From Bemisia tabaci (taxonomy: Eukaryota; Arthropoda; Insecta; Hemiptera; Aleyrodidae): a stretch of DNA of 64,000 bases. Position 1 is the stretch's first letter. The number at the start of each line of letters is the position of its first letter. Below are positions 22,391-35,100 of this stretch, one piece after another. The notes beneath the pieces were generated by a model that saw only the letters and a list, made by a program, of their open reading frames with translations, did not search any database and was not told the origin of the DNA. The position numbers and the translations under genes are program-made. The stretch is from contig NC_092793.1 of the NCBI RefSeq assembly GCF_918797505.1, positions 43,636,243-43,700,242 on the forward strand, given 5' to 3'.

Positions 22391-23079
<689 letters not shown>

Positions 23080-23099
23080 CATCCCGAGAAAAAATGGAT

Positions 23100-23690
23100 C
23101 ATTCAAGCTCATTGAAAAATGAACGATCCGGATCATTCAATTTGAATGAGTTTTTCGTCAGCTCATTCAAATTTGAATGATCCAGATCGTTCACTTGATC
23201 ATTGAATTTTAATGCGCCCGAATGAGCTTGAATGATCCTGATCATTGAATTTCAATGAGCTTGAATGATCCTGATCATTGGATCTCAACGAGCTAGAATG
23301 ATCCGGATCATTGGATTTGAACGAGCTTGAATGATCCGGATCATTGGATTTCAACGAGCTTGAATGATCCGGATCATTGGATTTCAACGAGCTTGAATGA
23401 TCCGGATCATTGGATTTCAACGAGCTTGAATGATCCGGATCATTGGATTTCAACGAGCTTGAATGATCCGGATCATTGGATTCCAATGAGCTTGAATGAT
23501 CCTGATCATTGAATTCCAACGAGTTTGAATGATCCTGATCGTTGAATTTCAACGAGCTTGAATGATCCTGATCGTTGAATTTCAACGAGCTTGAATGATC
23601 CTGATCGTTGAATCCTAACTAGCTTGAATGATCCTGATCGTTGAATCCCAGCCAGCTTGAATTCTCCTGATCGTTGATTTCCAGTGAGTC
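23100..23690. repeat. 33-bp satellite with a palindromic GATC core
   Basis: Units of gaatgatccggatcattg followed by gatttcaacgagctt repeat at a 33-bp step, most regular at 23330-23480. 33 is a multiple of 3, so ORFs stay open on both strands (for example 23199-23585 and 23327-23512). These are not genes. Confidence 0.9.
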
Positions 23691-25399
23691 AAGGTCTCGG
23701 TCTGATGAGAATCTATTATAAAAAGATTGTAAATAGTATAGAAGCAAAAGTACATGGATATCCATTCTCACTTTGCAGTTTTTTTTCAACAGAAAAATGA
23801 AGGGGAAAAAACCAAAAAAACATATGATGATAGGAAAAGTTAAAAAAACACAGACTCACCAGAAGTTTATCCAATTCCTCCTGAAGTAAGCTCATCCTCC
23901 GCCCTATTACAGCAACAGTGTGAATGTAGGTACTATAATAAAAGTAGTTTGAAGGTGAAAATTTTTGCTACAAACCATCTCCCACACGCTGTCAAGAATT
24001 CAAACCACACAACAGTCATTGTGGGAGAGGCTCGTAGCTTTGCCGCCGAGTTGCAGAGCTGCTGCGGGGATTCTTTCCATCGACAACTGAAAAATTTAAC
24101 TAAAATGGAACATATTAAATTAAAGGCATAACCAGAAAAATGTTGAATTGAAGAATTAACCGCGCGTTTAGAATTGCATAAGCGATGTCGCTGTTTTACT
24201 CTGATTTAAAAGAAAGAAACAAGCAAAAATTACATTGGGATACAGGGGTATAAAATTGGCTTTGTCTCTGAAATAATTAATTTATCTTAGATTGTGCTTT
24301 GAAGTGAAATAAGGCAATAGTACTTACAATTTTGTGCTTGCGTGTTTGTTCAAATGAAGCGTTATCGATGGAGAAAATATGGCAGTAAAATTGTGTCCTC
24401 GGAACACAAAGCAGTGCATTTGATGGCTGGAGCACAACTCACAGGTATAAGGTAAGTTTATACTGATAACTTGTTAAACAGTCCAGCGAAAAAACAATAA
24501 ATACATAGAATTTAAAGCAACACAGACGAAAAATGTGAGCGGCGACACGCTAATGATACGCAGGCAGCAAGACTCGGCAAGACTGATCAGACCAAGTGGC
24601 GAATACCGCGACCCCTCGGCCGTTACAGGTTCGGGGGTGGAATTTCCATCTTCCTTGGCTCAACGGTCATCTTCTTTTGTTTTCTTCACGCAGCAAACGA
24701 GTGGTGGGAGGCGGGGAAGTAACGGCGTTGCCACATTGCTGAAATATTTTCCCATCCTCCTGTCTTAAGGATTGCTATGATTATGTCAATTTCTCGTCTC
24801 TTTTTTTTATATTATCATGTAAGGCTCAGTTTTTTTTACTGTCATAAGGCTAATCTTAAGAATTTTCAGAAAAGCTAGTGAGAGAGAGGCCCTACTTTCC
24901 TCGAAAATTGAAATCCTCTGTTCTGTAATTTCTCTTCTATGTCGCTTTAAATTCTATTTATTGTTTTTTCCCTTGACCGTTTAACAAGTTATCAGTATGA
25001 TGTTACCTTATACCTGTGAGTTGTGCTCCAGTCATCAAATGCACTGCTTTATGGTCCGAGGACACAATTTTACTTCAATAAAATTTTCTCCATCGATGAC
25101 ACTTCATTTGAACAAACACTCAAGCACAAATTTGTAATTACCTACTGCCTTGTATCACTTCAAAGCACAATCTAAGGTAAATTAATTATTTCAGAGACAA
25201 AGCCAATTTTATACCCCTGTATCCCAATGTAATTTTTGCTGGTATCTTTCTTGTAAATCAGAGTAACAGCGACATCGCTCATGCAATTCTAAACGCGCGG
25301 TTTATTCTTCAATTCAACATTTTTTTTGGTTATGCTGTTATTTTTATATGTTTCTTTCTAGTTAAATTCTTCAGTTGTCGATGGAAAGTATCCCTGCAG

Positions 25400-25655
25400 C
25401 ACTGCCGTGCTAAGGAAGAACGCCGGATGAACATCCGAGAGTTGCCAAATTTCCCTTGATAAAACATGTATTTTTGAAAATATTCATGTATTTTCCTTCT
25501 AGAAAAGTTCAGATATTTTAGATTAAATTGCGTACAAAATTGTCTAAAAATTTTGGAGAGTAATATTCGCAATTTTCCCTGTAAATTTGGTTTTTATCGG
25601 AGGAAACTTAGCAACGTCTGAAGGCTAATATGGCGTTCTTTCTTAGCACGGCAGA
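25400..25655. mobile_element. About 256-bp MITE, copy a
   Basis: The ends are cactgccgtgctaaggaag and a mirrored cttagcacggcagag. The left arm of the enclosing palindrome keeps the empty site (gcagcagctctgcaactcgg near 24045-24070), so the insertion is defined within one element. A second copy lies at about 57512-57785. Confidence 0.75.
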
Positions 25656-26628
25656 GCAGCTTTGCAACTCGGCGGCAAAGCTACGAGCCTCTCCCATCAT
25701 GACTGTTTTGTGGTTTGAATTCTTGACAGGATGTGGGAGATAGTTTGTAGCAAAAATATTTTCACCTTCAAACTACTTTTATTGAAGGTACATTCACACT
25801 GTCACTCTAATAGAGCGGATGATGAGCTTACTTCAAGAGAAATTGGATGAAATTTCTGGCGAGTCAGTGTTTTTGAACTTTTCCCTTATTCCTTCATTTT
25901 TCTGTCGAAGAAAAACTGCGAAGTGAAAATGGCTACCCATGTGCATTTGCGTCTATACTTCTCACAATTTCTTTATAATAGATTCTCATCAGACCGATAC
26001 TTGAATATCCGAATCTGCTGAAGTGATCATATCATTGTGGTAGGTCCCAGAGTTTGACCCGATTGAGTATTTATTAATGTTACATAGCAATTATATTAAT
26101 GTAGAATAGTGGGAGGTAAAAATTATCCAAGTGACCCAATCAGACGCTGGCATAGTGGTGGCTTATTCAACTTTAATAATCTGGATCGTTGACCTAATAA
26201 GCTTGAATGAGCTAGCATGTTGGGCCGTTCAATTTTAATGCTCTTAATGATTCAGCTACGATAAGCCTGATCATTGGCCCAATGAGTTTGAATAAGCCGA
26301 TTAATTGAATCATTCAAATTGAATGATCCTGATCGTACAAGTTGAACGATCCAACAAGTCGGCACATTCAAATTGAACGATCCAACAAGTTGGCACATTC
26401 AAGTTGAATGATCCAATGGGCCAGCGTATTCAAGCGCATTGGGTCAAAGATCCGGATCGTTCGACTTGAACGATCCGGATCATTCAAGTTGAATGATCCA
26501 ACGAGTCAGCGCATTCAAGCTCATTCGGGATCATTGATGCTCATTGAAGAATCATTCAAACTCATTCAGGATCATTGAAAATCGAACGATCCTGAATGAG
26601 CTTGAACGATACATTTTTTCTCGGGATG

Positions 26629-26945
26629 GAAAGCAACGTGTACCGGAACGTGTAATTCTACGTGGATGTCCATGTATTAAGTACCGTTTCCGGAACGTTC
26701 CCGTGTAAACGTTGTCAGCGACAACGTTTACAGGAACGTTTCAGTGTCCACGTCGCAGGAACGTTGCAGTGTCTACATTGTAGGGACGTGGCAGTGACTA
26801 CATTGCACGGACGTGCAGTAACATTAGAATCCATTTTATTCGCAAAACATAGTGTGGCATTCATTTTTGGGCTTTTCACAGTTTGTGCGTCTCTTTCCCT
26901 CCTAACGTAGACCACAGTTGCCACACTTCGGACATTTTCCAATTT
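26629..26945. repeat. 'aacgttgtcagcgacaacgtt' word patch
   Basis: Repeats of acgtt, gcagtgtcta and ggacgtg words recur up to about 26830, including a near-palindrome around 26710-26735. Similar words flank the foldback on its left (23030-23075). An older word-arm element may have received the foldback. The ORF at 26662-26910 reads through these words. Confidence 0.45.
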
Positions 26946-27525
26946 CTATGATTTTCAAGAAATACCTTACCGCTTAAAAATGGATGTAACTTTGCTAAAA
27001 GAAGTACGTGCAACCAAGTTAAGTCGAACAGAAGTATGTTTATACAATTTGTTTGGTTTCATGATTTCTCTCGATCTGATTCGTTTCCCTACAGTTTTTT
27101 TTGGCATTGATATGTCCAAGTATCTGATGTAGATCACCAGGAGTTCATCATTTCCCAATTTTGAGGTCAACTTCTTTTGAATTTGGTCACAAAACCAACC
27201 TTTAATACTTCAGGTCACTGACTCTAACAGCCTACTTAAAGCGCCCTCGCCTAGATCATAAACCTTGATCTTTGACCCTCACCTTTGACCTAGAAGGTCA
27301 CTGTAATTTATGTGCCCACACAGAAAAATACGAGGTCTGTTAGATTAGAAACCGGATTTTGGTCATAACTAGCCCACAATGCGTCCGATTTAGGTTTTCT
27401 TGAGCTTTCCTGATAGCTGGAAATATACTTAAGAACGCCACGTTCACAGATTTTGTTTATTTTGATCAGTGTTTATTCTGTGTCATCTTGAATACGAGTA
27501 AGTCAGGTGCGTTTTGCGATTTTAG

Positions 27526-28700
27526 TGTGATGACCAGGGAAGTCAGCTCGGGAGTTTCCGTAGCGTCTCGGGCCAGAGCGAGAGATAACATTGCATCTGT
27601 CCTTTTTTACAGCTAGAAACACTTGTTTTCCCGGCGGCAGGGACAGTACGCTGATTCAGCATCCCCCACTGCTGGCCCGCGGCGCTCCGGAGGCGACGAG
27701 GACCCCCGGTCGCGACTGCAGATCTAGGTGGACGAGAGCTTCCGTGGCGCACGGAGCTCGACCTCGGGATAGATTTTCTTTGTAGGATTTGACGAGTAAG
27801 ATTGAAAGGAGCGTCCGTGAGAGTCGGAGCTGGTTTTGTAGGATTTGGTCGGTTACGTCGGATACGTTGGTTGATTTTGTCTGCGTAGGACTTAGTAGAT
27901 TTTTCTTGGTTTCACTATCGCCTTCAACGGTTAGTTTTACCCCTCCTTTATTGGTCGTTATTTTTCCTATCTTTTTTTATTCTCGACTTGCTAGTCTTCT
28001 CTTCTTTTTTTGTTCTCCATTGTCAAGTTTTATCTAGCTCCCCCTGTATCTTTTGAATACAATATTTATTTAGTTTACACACATCAAGTCTCTTTCACTT
28101 TGTTCATTCTGACTCTTCCCATAGTTCTTTTTTTCTCTCTTTCCCTCTCTTTTGACTAAGAGCAAGAGGCACGGTCTGGCCGTTGTCTTGATTGGTCTGG
28201 CCAGTCAGCTTTTAGTCCCTTACCTTTACTGCTCTTATCTATTCACCTTTTCCTCAGGGCAAGAGGCACGGTCTGGCCGTGTCTTGACTGGTCTGGCCAG
28301 TCAGCCCCAAGGGATTTTTCCATTCTTTCTCTCTTTGAAAGGAGAAAGAGGCGCAGTCTGGCTGTTGTCTTGATTGGTCTGGCCAATCATCCCCTTTCAA
28401 AAGTTTCTCCTTCACGACTATCCACCTTTTCCTTAGGGCAAGAGGTACGGTCTGGCCGTATCTTGACTGGTCTGGCCGTATCTTGACTGGTCTGGCCAGT
28501 CAGCCCTAAGGTAGTTTCCATTATTTTCCGAACAAACGCAAGAGGTACGGTCTGGCCGTATCTTGACTGGTCTGGCCAGTCAGCGTTCGTTCATCATCTT
28601 TCTCTTCACTACCCCCTTTTTCTCCCCTAGATCTCTCTGTCCTCCAGAGGGGGATATTATCTTTTTTTCTTCTTTCTTTTCTTTTTTTTTGGCCGCCACA
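27526..28700 (+). mobile_element. 5' LTR (1175 bp) of a Gag-only LTR retrotransposon
   Basis: It starts TGTGATGACC and ends GGCCGCCACA. The TTAG at 27522-27525 is repeated at 34488-34491 after the 3' LTR, giving a 4-bp target duplication. It differs from the 3' LTR by a 20-bp tandem gain (ggccgtatcttgactggtct near 28455-28495), one C and very few substitutions. This implies a recent insertion. The right half carries five modules of about 50 bp (see 28160-28590). Confidence 0.95.
28160..28590 (+). repeat. Five hairpin-forming modules within the 5' LTR
   Basis: Modules starting gcaagaggcacggtctggcc and ending around gactggtctggccagtca recur near 28161, 28259, 28345, 28438 and 28540, separated by pyrimidine-rich spacers. 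Each 3' half is self-complementary around ctggccag. The same modules recur in the 3' LTR (33966-34375). They could be regulatory or packaging structures; this is inferred. Confidence 0.75.
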
Positions 28701-28720
28701 AATCTGGTGGAGGCTAGCCG
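28701..28720 (+). promoter_or_regulatory. Candidate primer-binding site
   Basis: aatctggtggaggctagccg directly follows the 5' LTR. A TGG at offset 4 or 7 could pair with a tRNA 3' CCA end. Which tRNA cannot be said without a search. Confidence 0.35.
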
Positions 28721-29249
28721 GTCGTTTGGAATTTCTACGTTCCGAACCGTCCCGTCTCTTTTTCTTTCGTAGCCAAGCGATCCTCTGCTCTCCAGTTGCC
28801 ATTTCTGTAGTTTTAGAGTTTTATTTAAAAAAAAAAAAAAATTCCTCCCCCCCCCCTTTTAGCCCCGCCAATTAATTTTGTTTTTTTTTCCTTCTCACGC
28901 CCTGCCCCTCTCTCCATAGTAATAAGATTTGTCTTCATTTTTCTCCCCTTTCTTCCTTCATTCATTCCGATTTTCCATCGCCACTTTATCTTGCCCTCGT
29001 TTCCTCTTGATAAGTTGGTTGCTTCATTTAAATGCGAATTTACTATGTGCTGCCCTGCCCTGCCTTTTCCTCTCTCTTTTGCTTCCTTTGAAATTCCTTT
29101 CCCCTCTTAATAGTTTTTAATTCCGTCCTAGAGCACACGTCCATTGCTGTCCAGGGAGATGCATAGTTTGGTTTTATTCATGCATTTTATTTGCCCCCCC
29201 CCCTTCTTCCTTTAAAAGTACAGGACAGAAGCAACCCTTCCATCAATCC

Positions 29250-30923
29250 ATGGCTAATACCGCTCCTTTCAGAGCGCCAGCGTTCGAAATACCTTCATGT
29301 TACAGCCCAGACCCAGGAGAGGTAGACGACTTCCTTTTCGCATTAGAAACAGAGAAAACGCAAAACAATTGGGACGATGCAACCGTAAAAAAGTACTTCT
29401 TCCTGTCCCTAAAATCAAAAGCCCTCTCTTTGTATCGCGCCGAGCAAGACGCCCTCCAGGCCAAAAATTGGGAAGACCTTAAAGAAACATTTAAAAAAAA
29501 TTTCCGTCTGCACCCTGAATACGAGAAAAAAATAATAGAGCCCAAAATTTTCCCCGCCAAGTTGACGAGCGACGTATTACTAGACCCCGGGGACTTTTAT
29601 ATATGCAAACTACATGACTCAGATTTGCCACTGCTCCCCCTCGAAACAAAAAATTGCTACACATTTCGCCCCTTCGAAAACACATTTCCAGTACAATTTC
29701 TCTCGATCGTCGACTATCAGTTCAGCCAACAGTTTCAGTTTGAGGTCTTCATCGAAAACCTTCACAGCACTGAGTCCGTCCGATTGAGTGAAGGGTTAAC
29801 AGTTGGTTTCTTCGAACGTTCGTGCGATCACCCCAAAAACACAATCCTCACGGAAGTCACCACCACCTCATTGACACCAATTCCTCCCAATAACTTTGAA
29901 TTTCAATTGCCATCTTTGAAAAAACCCAGTGTTCAGAATGACACACCGTATGGAACATCGCTCGAAGCCAGCATTTCTCGGCCAATATTGTGCACACCAA
30001 CACTTGGTGAAATTCTACCCGTCTCCTACGAAGGAACTTATACCGCAACGCTCAGCAAAATCAGCGAGCATCCTTCACAATCGTCTGACACAACTTCACT
30101 CAATTTTGATTCGGGCTCAGATTCCACCGAGCCCATAGTCGGTGACACCGACGAAATGACGTCATTATCCTCTACGCCTCATGTATTTCTTCCTTCTTCC
30201 GTATTTTGCCCCACCGCTGATAGAATTAAGCCCGATAATATGCCCAATAATTATGTCTCAGAGCAAACACCTACCTTTCCTTGCGTGCCTATTACAAAAC
30301 CGCAATCTTACGAGTCAATAGCCTGCGACCCACCTTTGCTCATTGCCGAAAACGACTTTCCACGTTATGTACCCATGACTCAACCTCAGACGTCCGCAAG
30401 TAACGTCCTAGGAACAGCAATTACGTCAAAAACTGCAAAAATCCAACCTATATCAAACAATAGCACCAGTTCGAACTTCCAAAATCCCATCCCTGCAGCG
30501 GTAACGGCTCCAAACATCCGAGAACTTAAGGACAATCGAAATTCATCGAACTTTTTAACACGTCCCGCTCATCGCATAAGACGCAGAAAAATGGTCAAAC
30601 CACCCGCATTTCGTCGTAAACTCATCGCTAGCCACGGAGATTTGTGTGAAATACATTCAAAAATTATCCGTCACACTTATTTACGCCCAAAGTCTCATTT
30701 CCTCTCCCAGGACCCCCTCCTTTTCAAAAAAGGGTACCAACCTCGAGACAATCTGGAATTTAATCGATTACGCATACTGAATGAACTTTTCTTAAATACG
30801 CACAAATTTAAATACCGAACCCCAGAACACGCTAATTTGGAAAACCTGATGTGTACTTATCTGATATCAGACTATCCTTGCCCTGAGCCACTCTCTTGCC
30901 CTACTTTAAATGCAGATCTCTAA
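29250..30923 (+). CDS. Gag-like protein of the LTR retrotransposon (557 aa)
   Basis: This is the only long ORF between the two LTRs and it is fully open. Residues about 20-90 (VDDFLFALETEKTQ, then WDDATVKKYFFLSLKSKA, then NWEDLKETFKKNFR) have the helical pattern of a retrotransposon Gag domain. Residues about 100-200 are unassigned and look beta-rich. Residues about 220-440 are Ser/Thr/Pro-rich and of low complexity. The last 120 residues are basic (RRRKMVKPPAFRRK) with no CCHC knuckle, so the nucleic-acid-binding role of that tail is a guess. There is no protease, reverse transcriptase, RNase H or integrase in frame or downstream. Length suits a Gag. The element would need pol proteins from a relative. 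Confidence 0.8.
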   Translation: MANTAPFRAPAFEIPSCYSPDPGEVDDFLFALETEKTQNNWDDATVKKYFFLSLKSKALSLYRAEQDALQAKNWEDLKETFKKNFRLHPEYEKKIIEPKIFPAKLTSDVLLDPGDFYICKLHDSDLPLLPLETKNCYTFRPFENTFPVQFLSIVDYQFSQQFQFEVFIENLHSTESVRLSEGLTVGFFERSCDHPKNTILTEVTTTSLTPIPPNNFEFQLPSLKKPSVQNDTPYGTSLEASISRPILCTPTLGEILPVSYEGTYTATLSKISEHPSQSSDTTSLNFDSGSDSTEPIVGDTDEMTSLSSTPHVFLPSSVFCPTADRIKPDNMPNNYVSEQTPTFPCVPITKPQSYESIACDPPLLIAENDFPRYVPMTQPQTSASNVLGTAITSKTAKIQPISNNSTSSNFQNPIPAAVTAPNIRELKDNRNSSNFLTRPAHRIRRRKMVKPPAFRRKLIASHGDLCEIHSKIIRHTYLRPKSHFLSQDPLLFKKGYQPRDNLEFNRLRILNELFLNTHKFKYRTPEHANLENLMCTYLISDYPCPEPLSCPTLNADL

Positions 30924-32803
30924 TGAGCCAAATTACTACTCTCTTCCTTATTCTAATATTTACGAATAATTTTTTATAAAATCATACGATAGTTTAACTC
31001 TTTAGCCGACCACCACGGCCGAAACCCACCCCTTCTGGGGGTGGTAGTGCGAAACGGGTGGGAGTTGAAAACCCTAGATTCTGGATTGTACCAGGATCAG
31101 TGAGCAAAAGAGTTCAAATGCCATAATTCCACGGAAATCCGCGATCCGGGAAAAACTATTGACCCACAGAGTCCTTAAAATAAGATAATAAACTTGATTT
31201 TTATTTATTTTCCTATCTTTATTACAACTCTTAAAATTAATTACTATGAATTTTATTTTATTTTCAAATTTATGTTGTTTCCTTTCAACATGTTTTCATT
31301 TTTTTTATTTTTTTATATTTTGCTTTGCTTGGTAATTATTTATGAAATTATTAAAAAATGTAGGGGTCCTTTGCGAATGAAAATCTAAAAGCATAATTAT
31401 AAGTTTAGGTTAAGTTAATCATAAGTTTTTGGTTATAAGAGTTTTTCAGTCGATTCTTGTTAACTTATCCATTGAAAATCCTCAATGTTCAATTATTTCT
31501 GAATTAGGTTCAATGAGGGGAAACAGCCCCCCTCACCCCCACCTTTCTCCTACCTAAAATGTTCTTTATTCTGGCACTCTTTTGAATCCTTCTTTACAAA
31601 CTCTTTCTCATTCTTGTCACCCTGAGACCACTGAATTTAAAAGATTTATCCTAGAAATTTCTAGCAAATTATTCATCTTTACGCTCACTACGTCATATAC
31701 AAAACGCGTGGAAACTCTGAAGACCAAAGTCAGTATTCAAAGTACTTTTCAAAATCATGAATAATTCCAATTTCAACAATTCAATTTTCATCCCCGTTTC
31801 TCCCCCCCCCCCCCCCAAGTACATTACCTCTCCACCAAGGTAAAGTCACCCTCACAGTTTGAGATTCCATCACATCTCGTTCTAATTTCATCTAACTCAA
31901 CGACGTATTTGCAATCTCCGCACTCAGCTGGGCCCGGAGAACCCGAAAAGTGCAAAGATCGCATAGACGGCATAGAGCTTTAGACACCATTGCTGGAGCA
32001 GCATCAAAATCGGGGACCATGCTGGGAAATCTCCTATTGGCGCCCCGATTTCGGCTTCACATGGCCACTACTGATCCGAACAGACCTATCTATGGGTCCA
32101 TAAAAACATAGATTGGTGGACGCCCCCTCTTTACCCTCCTCTTCGACAAAAAACTTACCACGCGTTTAAAGGCATGCGAAGTATGAAGATGAACGATATA
32201 CCACTCAAGTACGTTAAAAATTTTTTATTTTTTTCCCTCTTTCGGTGTTTTCTCCTTTTTTTTCCCATTTCATTGCTCAGAAGTCTCAGGTATGTTAAAA
32301 ATTTTGCAGTGTTTCCCTTTTTTTCTTTTCATCGCTCAAAAGTCAAAAAGCCGCGTGTTAAGCCGCTTCTAAGTGCCACTTTTGAAAAAGTCTGCATCCC
32401 ATGTAGTAAAATTTTAAGTTATTTAAAGCTTATTGACTTATTAGTTATTTGCAGAAAACTTACTTACTTAACTTTACTTTAAGTAAAGTTTACTTAAAGT
32501 AAAGTTAAGTTAAGACACTCCTAGGGAAGATAATACTTCTCGGATGTGATCAAATCAAAATGTGAAATTTTGCTTATTTTCCTGTACAGTTTGTTGTTGT
32601 ACAGTTTTTTCAGAATAATAATAGAAGTAGTAGTCATAAATAGAAATGTAAGTAATAGTCTTGCCAATAATAGTCTTTTAATTAATACACCTGAACATGC
32701 ATTGTTTGACATTTTACCATCTTCATTTACCTGTAACCTGTAATCTAACCTGTTCTTCAACCTGTAATCACACTCGTGACCGTAAGCTAGTAACTCGTTA
32801 GCA
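30924..32803 (+). other. Non-coding internal region of the LTR element
   Basis: About 1.9 kb after the Gag-like stop, without recognisable pol sequence. It is AT-rich with long T runs (31190-31350), a C run (near 31806) and a perfect hairpin of actttactttaagtaaagt type at 32465-32515. Short ORFs are unconvincing. Confidence 0.6.
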
Positions 32804-33165
32804 CGACAACAGTGCCTTTTGCAAACATTTTCGAAAAATCTTTATGTAATGTCCTTATGTAATCCTTTTTGTAATTTGAGTCTTAATTGATTTCCTTCTT
32901 TTTAATGTCATTTTCAGTTTTTTTTTTTATTTTTTGGTGTTGAAATTAGCTAACTCTAGTGTCATATTTTTCTTGACAATTGACAACAGTGCCTTTTGCA
33001 AACATTTTCGAAAAATCTTTATGTTATGTCCTTATGCAATCCTTTTTGTAATTTGAGTCTTAATTGATTTCCTTCTTTTTAATTTCATTTTTAGTTTTTT
33101 TTTATTTTTTGGTGTTGAAATTAGCTAACTCTAGTGCCATATTTTTCTTGACAATTGACAATTTC
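32804..33165 (+). repeat. Two-copy tandem repeat of about 176 bp
   Basis: gacaacagtgccttttgcaa starts copies at about 32805 and 32981. The copies are nearly identical through 'ctctagtgycatatttttct'. It lies upstream of the polypurine tract. Confidence 0.85.
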
Positions 33166-33320
33166 AGTCTCAAGTATTCTTATAAATCTTTTTGTAACAG
33201 TGTTTAGCTGTAACAGATTTAGTAATAACATTCTAATGTACAAATAACGACTAAAAGAGGAGAAACCTAACTCAGTTCTTAAAGCTTAAGACCTAAAGAT
33301 TTGGGGACGAATCTCGATCA

Positions 33321-33331
33321 AAGGAAGGGCA
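33321..33331 (+). promoter_or_regulatory. Polypurine tract
   Basis: aaggaagggca immediately precedes the 3' LTR, where plus-strand priming is expected for an LTR retrotransposon. Confidence 0.7.
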
Positions 33332-34487
33332 TGTGATGACCAGGGAAGTCAGCTCGGGAGTTTCCGTAGCGTCTCGGGCCAGAGCGAGAGATAACATTGC
33401 ATCTGTCCTTTTTTACAGCTAGAAACACTTGTTTTCCCGGCGGCAGGGACAGTACGCTGATTCAGCATCCCCCACTGCTGGCCCGCGGCGCTCCGGAGGC
33501 GACGAGGACCCCCGGTCGCGACTGCAGATCTAGGTGGACGAGAGCTTCCGTGGCGCACGGAGCTCGACCTCGGGATAGATTTTCTTTGTAGGATTTGACG
33601 AGTAAGATTGAAAGGAGCGTCCGTGAGAGTCGGAGCTGGTTTTGTAGGATTTGGTCGGTTACGTCGGATACGTTGGTTGATTTTGTCTGCGTAGGACTTA
33701 GTAGATTTTTCTTGGTTTCACTATCGCCTTCAACGGTTAGTTTTACCCCTCCTTTATTGGTCGTTATTTTTCCTATCTTTTTTTATTCTCGACTTGCTAG
33801 TCTTCTCTTCTTTTTTTGTTCTCCGTTGTCAAGTTTTATCTAGCTCCCCCTGTATCTTTTGAATACAATATTTATTTAGTTTACACACATCAAGTCTCTT
33901 TCACTTTGTTCATTCTGACTCTTCCCATAGTTCTTTTTTTCTCTCTTTCCCTCTCTTTTGACTAAGAGCAAGAGGCACGGTCTGGCCGTTGTCTTGATTG
34001 GTCTGGCCAGTCAGCTTTTAGTCCCTTACCTTTACTGCTCTTATCTATTCACCTTTTCCTCAGGGCAAGAGGCACGGTCTGGCCGTGTCTTGACTGGTCT
34101 GGCCAGTCAGCCCCAAGGGATTTTTCCATTCTTTCTCTCTTTGAAAGGAGAAAGAGGCGCAGTCTGGCTGTTGTCTTGATTGGTCTGGCCAATCATCCCC
34201 CTTTCAAAAGTTTCTCCTTCACGACTATCCACCTTTTCCTTAGGGCAAGAGGTACGGTCTGGCCGTATCTTGACTGGTCTGGCCAGTCAGCCCTAAGGTA
34301 GTTTCCATTATTTTCCGAACAAACGCAAGAGGTACGGTCTGGCCGTATCTTGACTGGTCTGGCCAGTCAGCGTTCGTTCATCATCTTTCTCTTCACTACC
34401 CCCTTTTTCTCCCCTAGATCTCTCTGTCCTCCAGAGGGGGATATTATCTTTTTTTCTTCTTTCTTTTCTTTTTTTTTGGCCGCCACA
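33332..34487 (+). mobile_element. 3' LTR (1156 bp)
   Basis: A near-perfect direct repeat of 27526-28700, starting TGTGATGACC and ending GGCCGCCACA, followed by the TTAG target duplication. It lacks the 20-bp tandem gain seen in the 5' LTR. Confidence 0.95.
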
Positions 34488-34491
34488 TTAG

Positions 34492-35100
34492 CATGCGATC
34501 ACTGACAGAGCAAAGATTCAACACTAAATTTTGTTTTCAGCTCGGTATACCTTGTACCGAAACTTTTGGTATATGCTAAGAAAAGTTTACCATGATCATT
34601 GTATGAGATGTTCCCACTGTTTTGAATGGGTTAAACGATTCAAAACTGGTCAGGAGTTCGTTAAAGATGAGGAGCGTGGGAATAATCGACCCTCAACGGC
34701 GACTGACATTTGTCACGTGGAAGAAATGCGGGCAAAAGTGCTCGAAAATGGTCGTTTCGAGCTTGTTGAACAAAGTCATATTTCTGAAGGCTCTGTACAT
34801 ACAATTTTGATAGAATATGTAGACACGCATCGAGTTTCAGGTACACTTGCCCCTTGATTGTCGTCCTTTGAACGAAAATCCAACCAAATGTCAAATTACC
34901 TTTAGCTGCTTGAACGTTCTAACAATGATCCTACATTTTTGGATAGGATAATTTTCGGTGACAATACTTTAGTGTACGGCTACGATATGGAGACGAAACT
35001 CCAATCGTCCTTGTGGGTTGAAAAATGTTGTGCAAGACCGAAAAAAGAGAGACAAGTTCGGTCAAACATAAAAATCGCAAAACACCCTTGAGGTTGCCTT
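34492..35100 (+). pseudogene. Mariner transposase remnant
   Basis: Downstream of the LTR element the frame-broken translation reads LTEQRFNTKFCFQL, then YMLRKVYHDHC, FEWVKRFKTGQEF, and SEGSVHTIL (the helix-turn-helix region). After a stop it continues FGDNTLVYGYDMETKLQSS, the block with the first catalytic Asp. The two later catalytic Asp blocks are missing and the sequence runs almost directly into the right inverted repeat. It is dead and internally deleted. Confidence 0.85.

Larger units (their letters stand above)
23080..26628. mobile_element. 3.5-kb foldback element with palindromic satellite arms
   Basis: The ends are catcccgagaaaaaatg (23080-23096) and its reverse complement (26612-26628). 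Next come arms of aatgatccggatcatt words (23097-23690 and about 26150-26611). Inside these, a second pair of arms (about 23690-24500 and 24950-26010) are reverse complements of each other, with an unpaired centre at 24500-24950. No transposase is seen. The right inner arm carries an extra insertion at 25400-25655 that the left arm lacks. Confidence 0.8.

Noticed and set aside
23199..23585. 128-aa repetitive protein (KSNDPDHSSSL repeats)
   Set aside because: The ORF is a 33-bp satellite. The period is a multiple of 3, so frames stay open on both strands.
23100..23690. CRISPR array
   Set aside because: The repeats are contiguous with no unique spacers, in a eukaryotic genome.
27591..28373. ORFs in the LTR (repeated at 33397-34179)
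   Set aside because: They are present only because both LTRs are near-identical. They cross the hairpin modules and have no protein-like composition.
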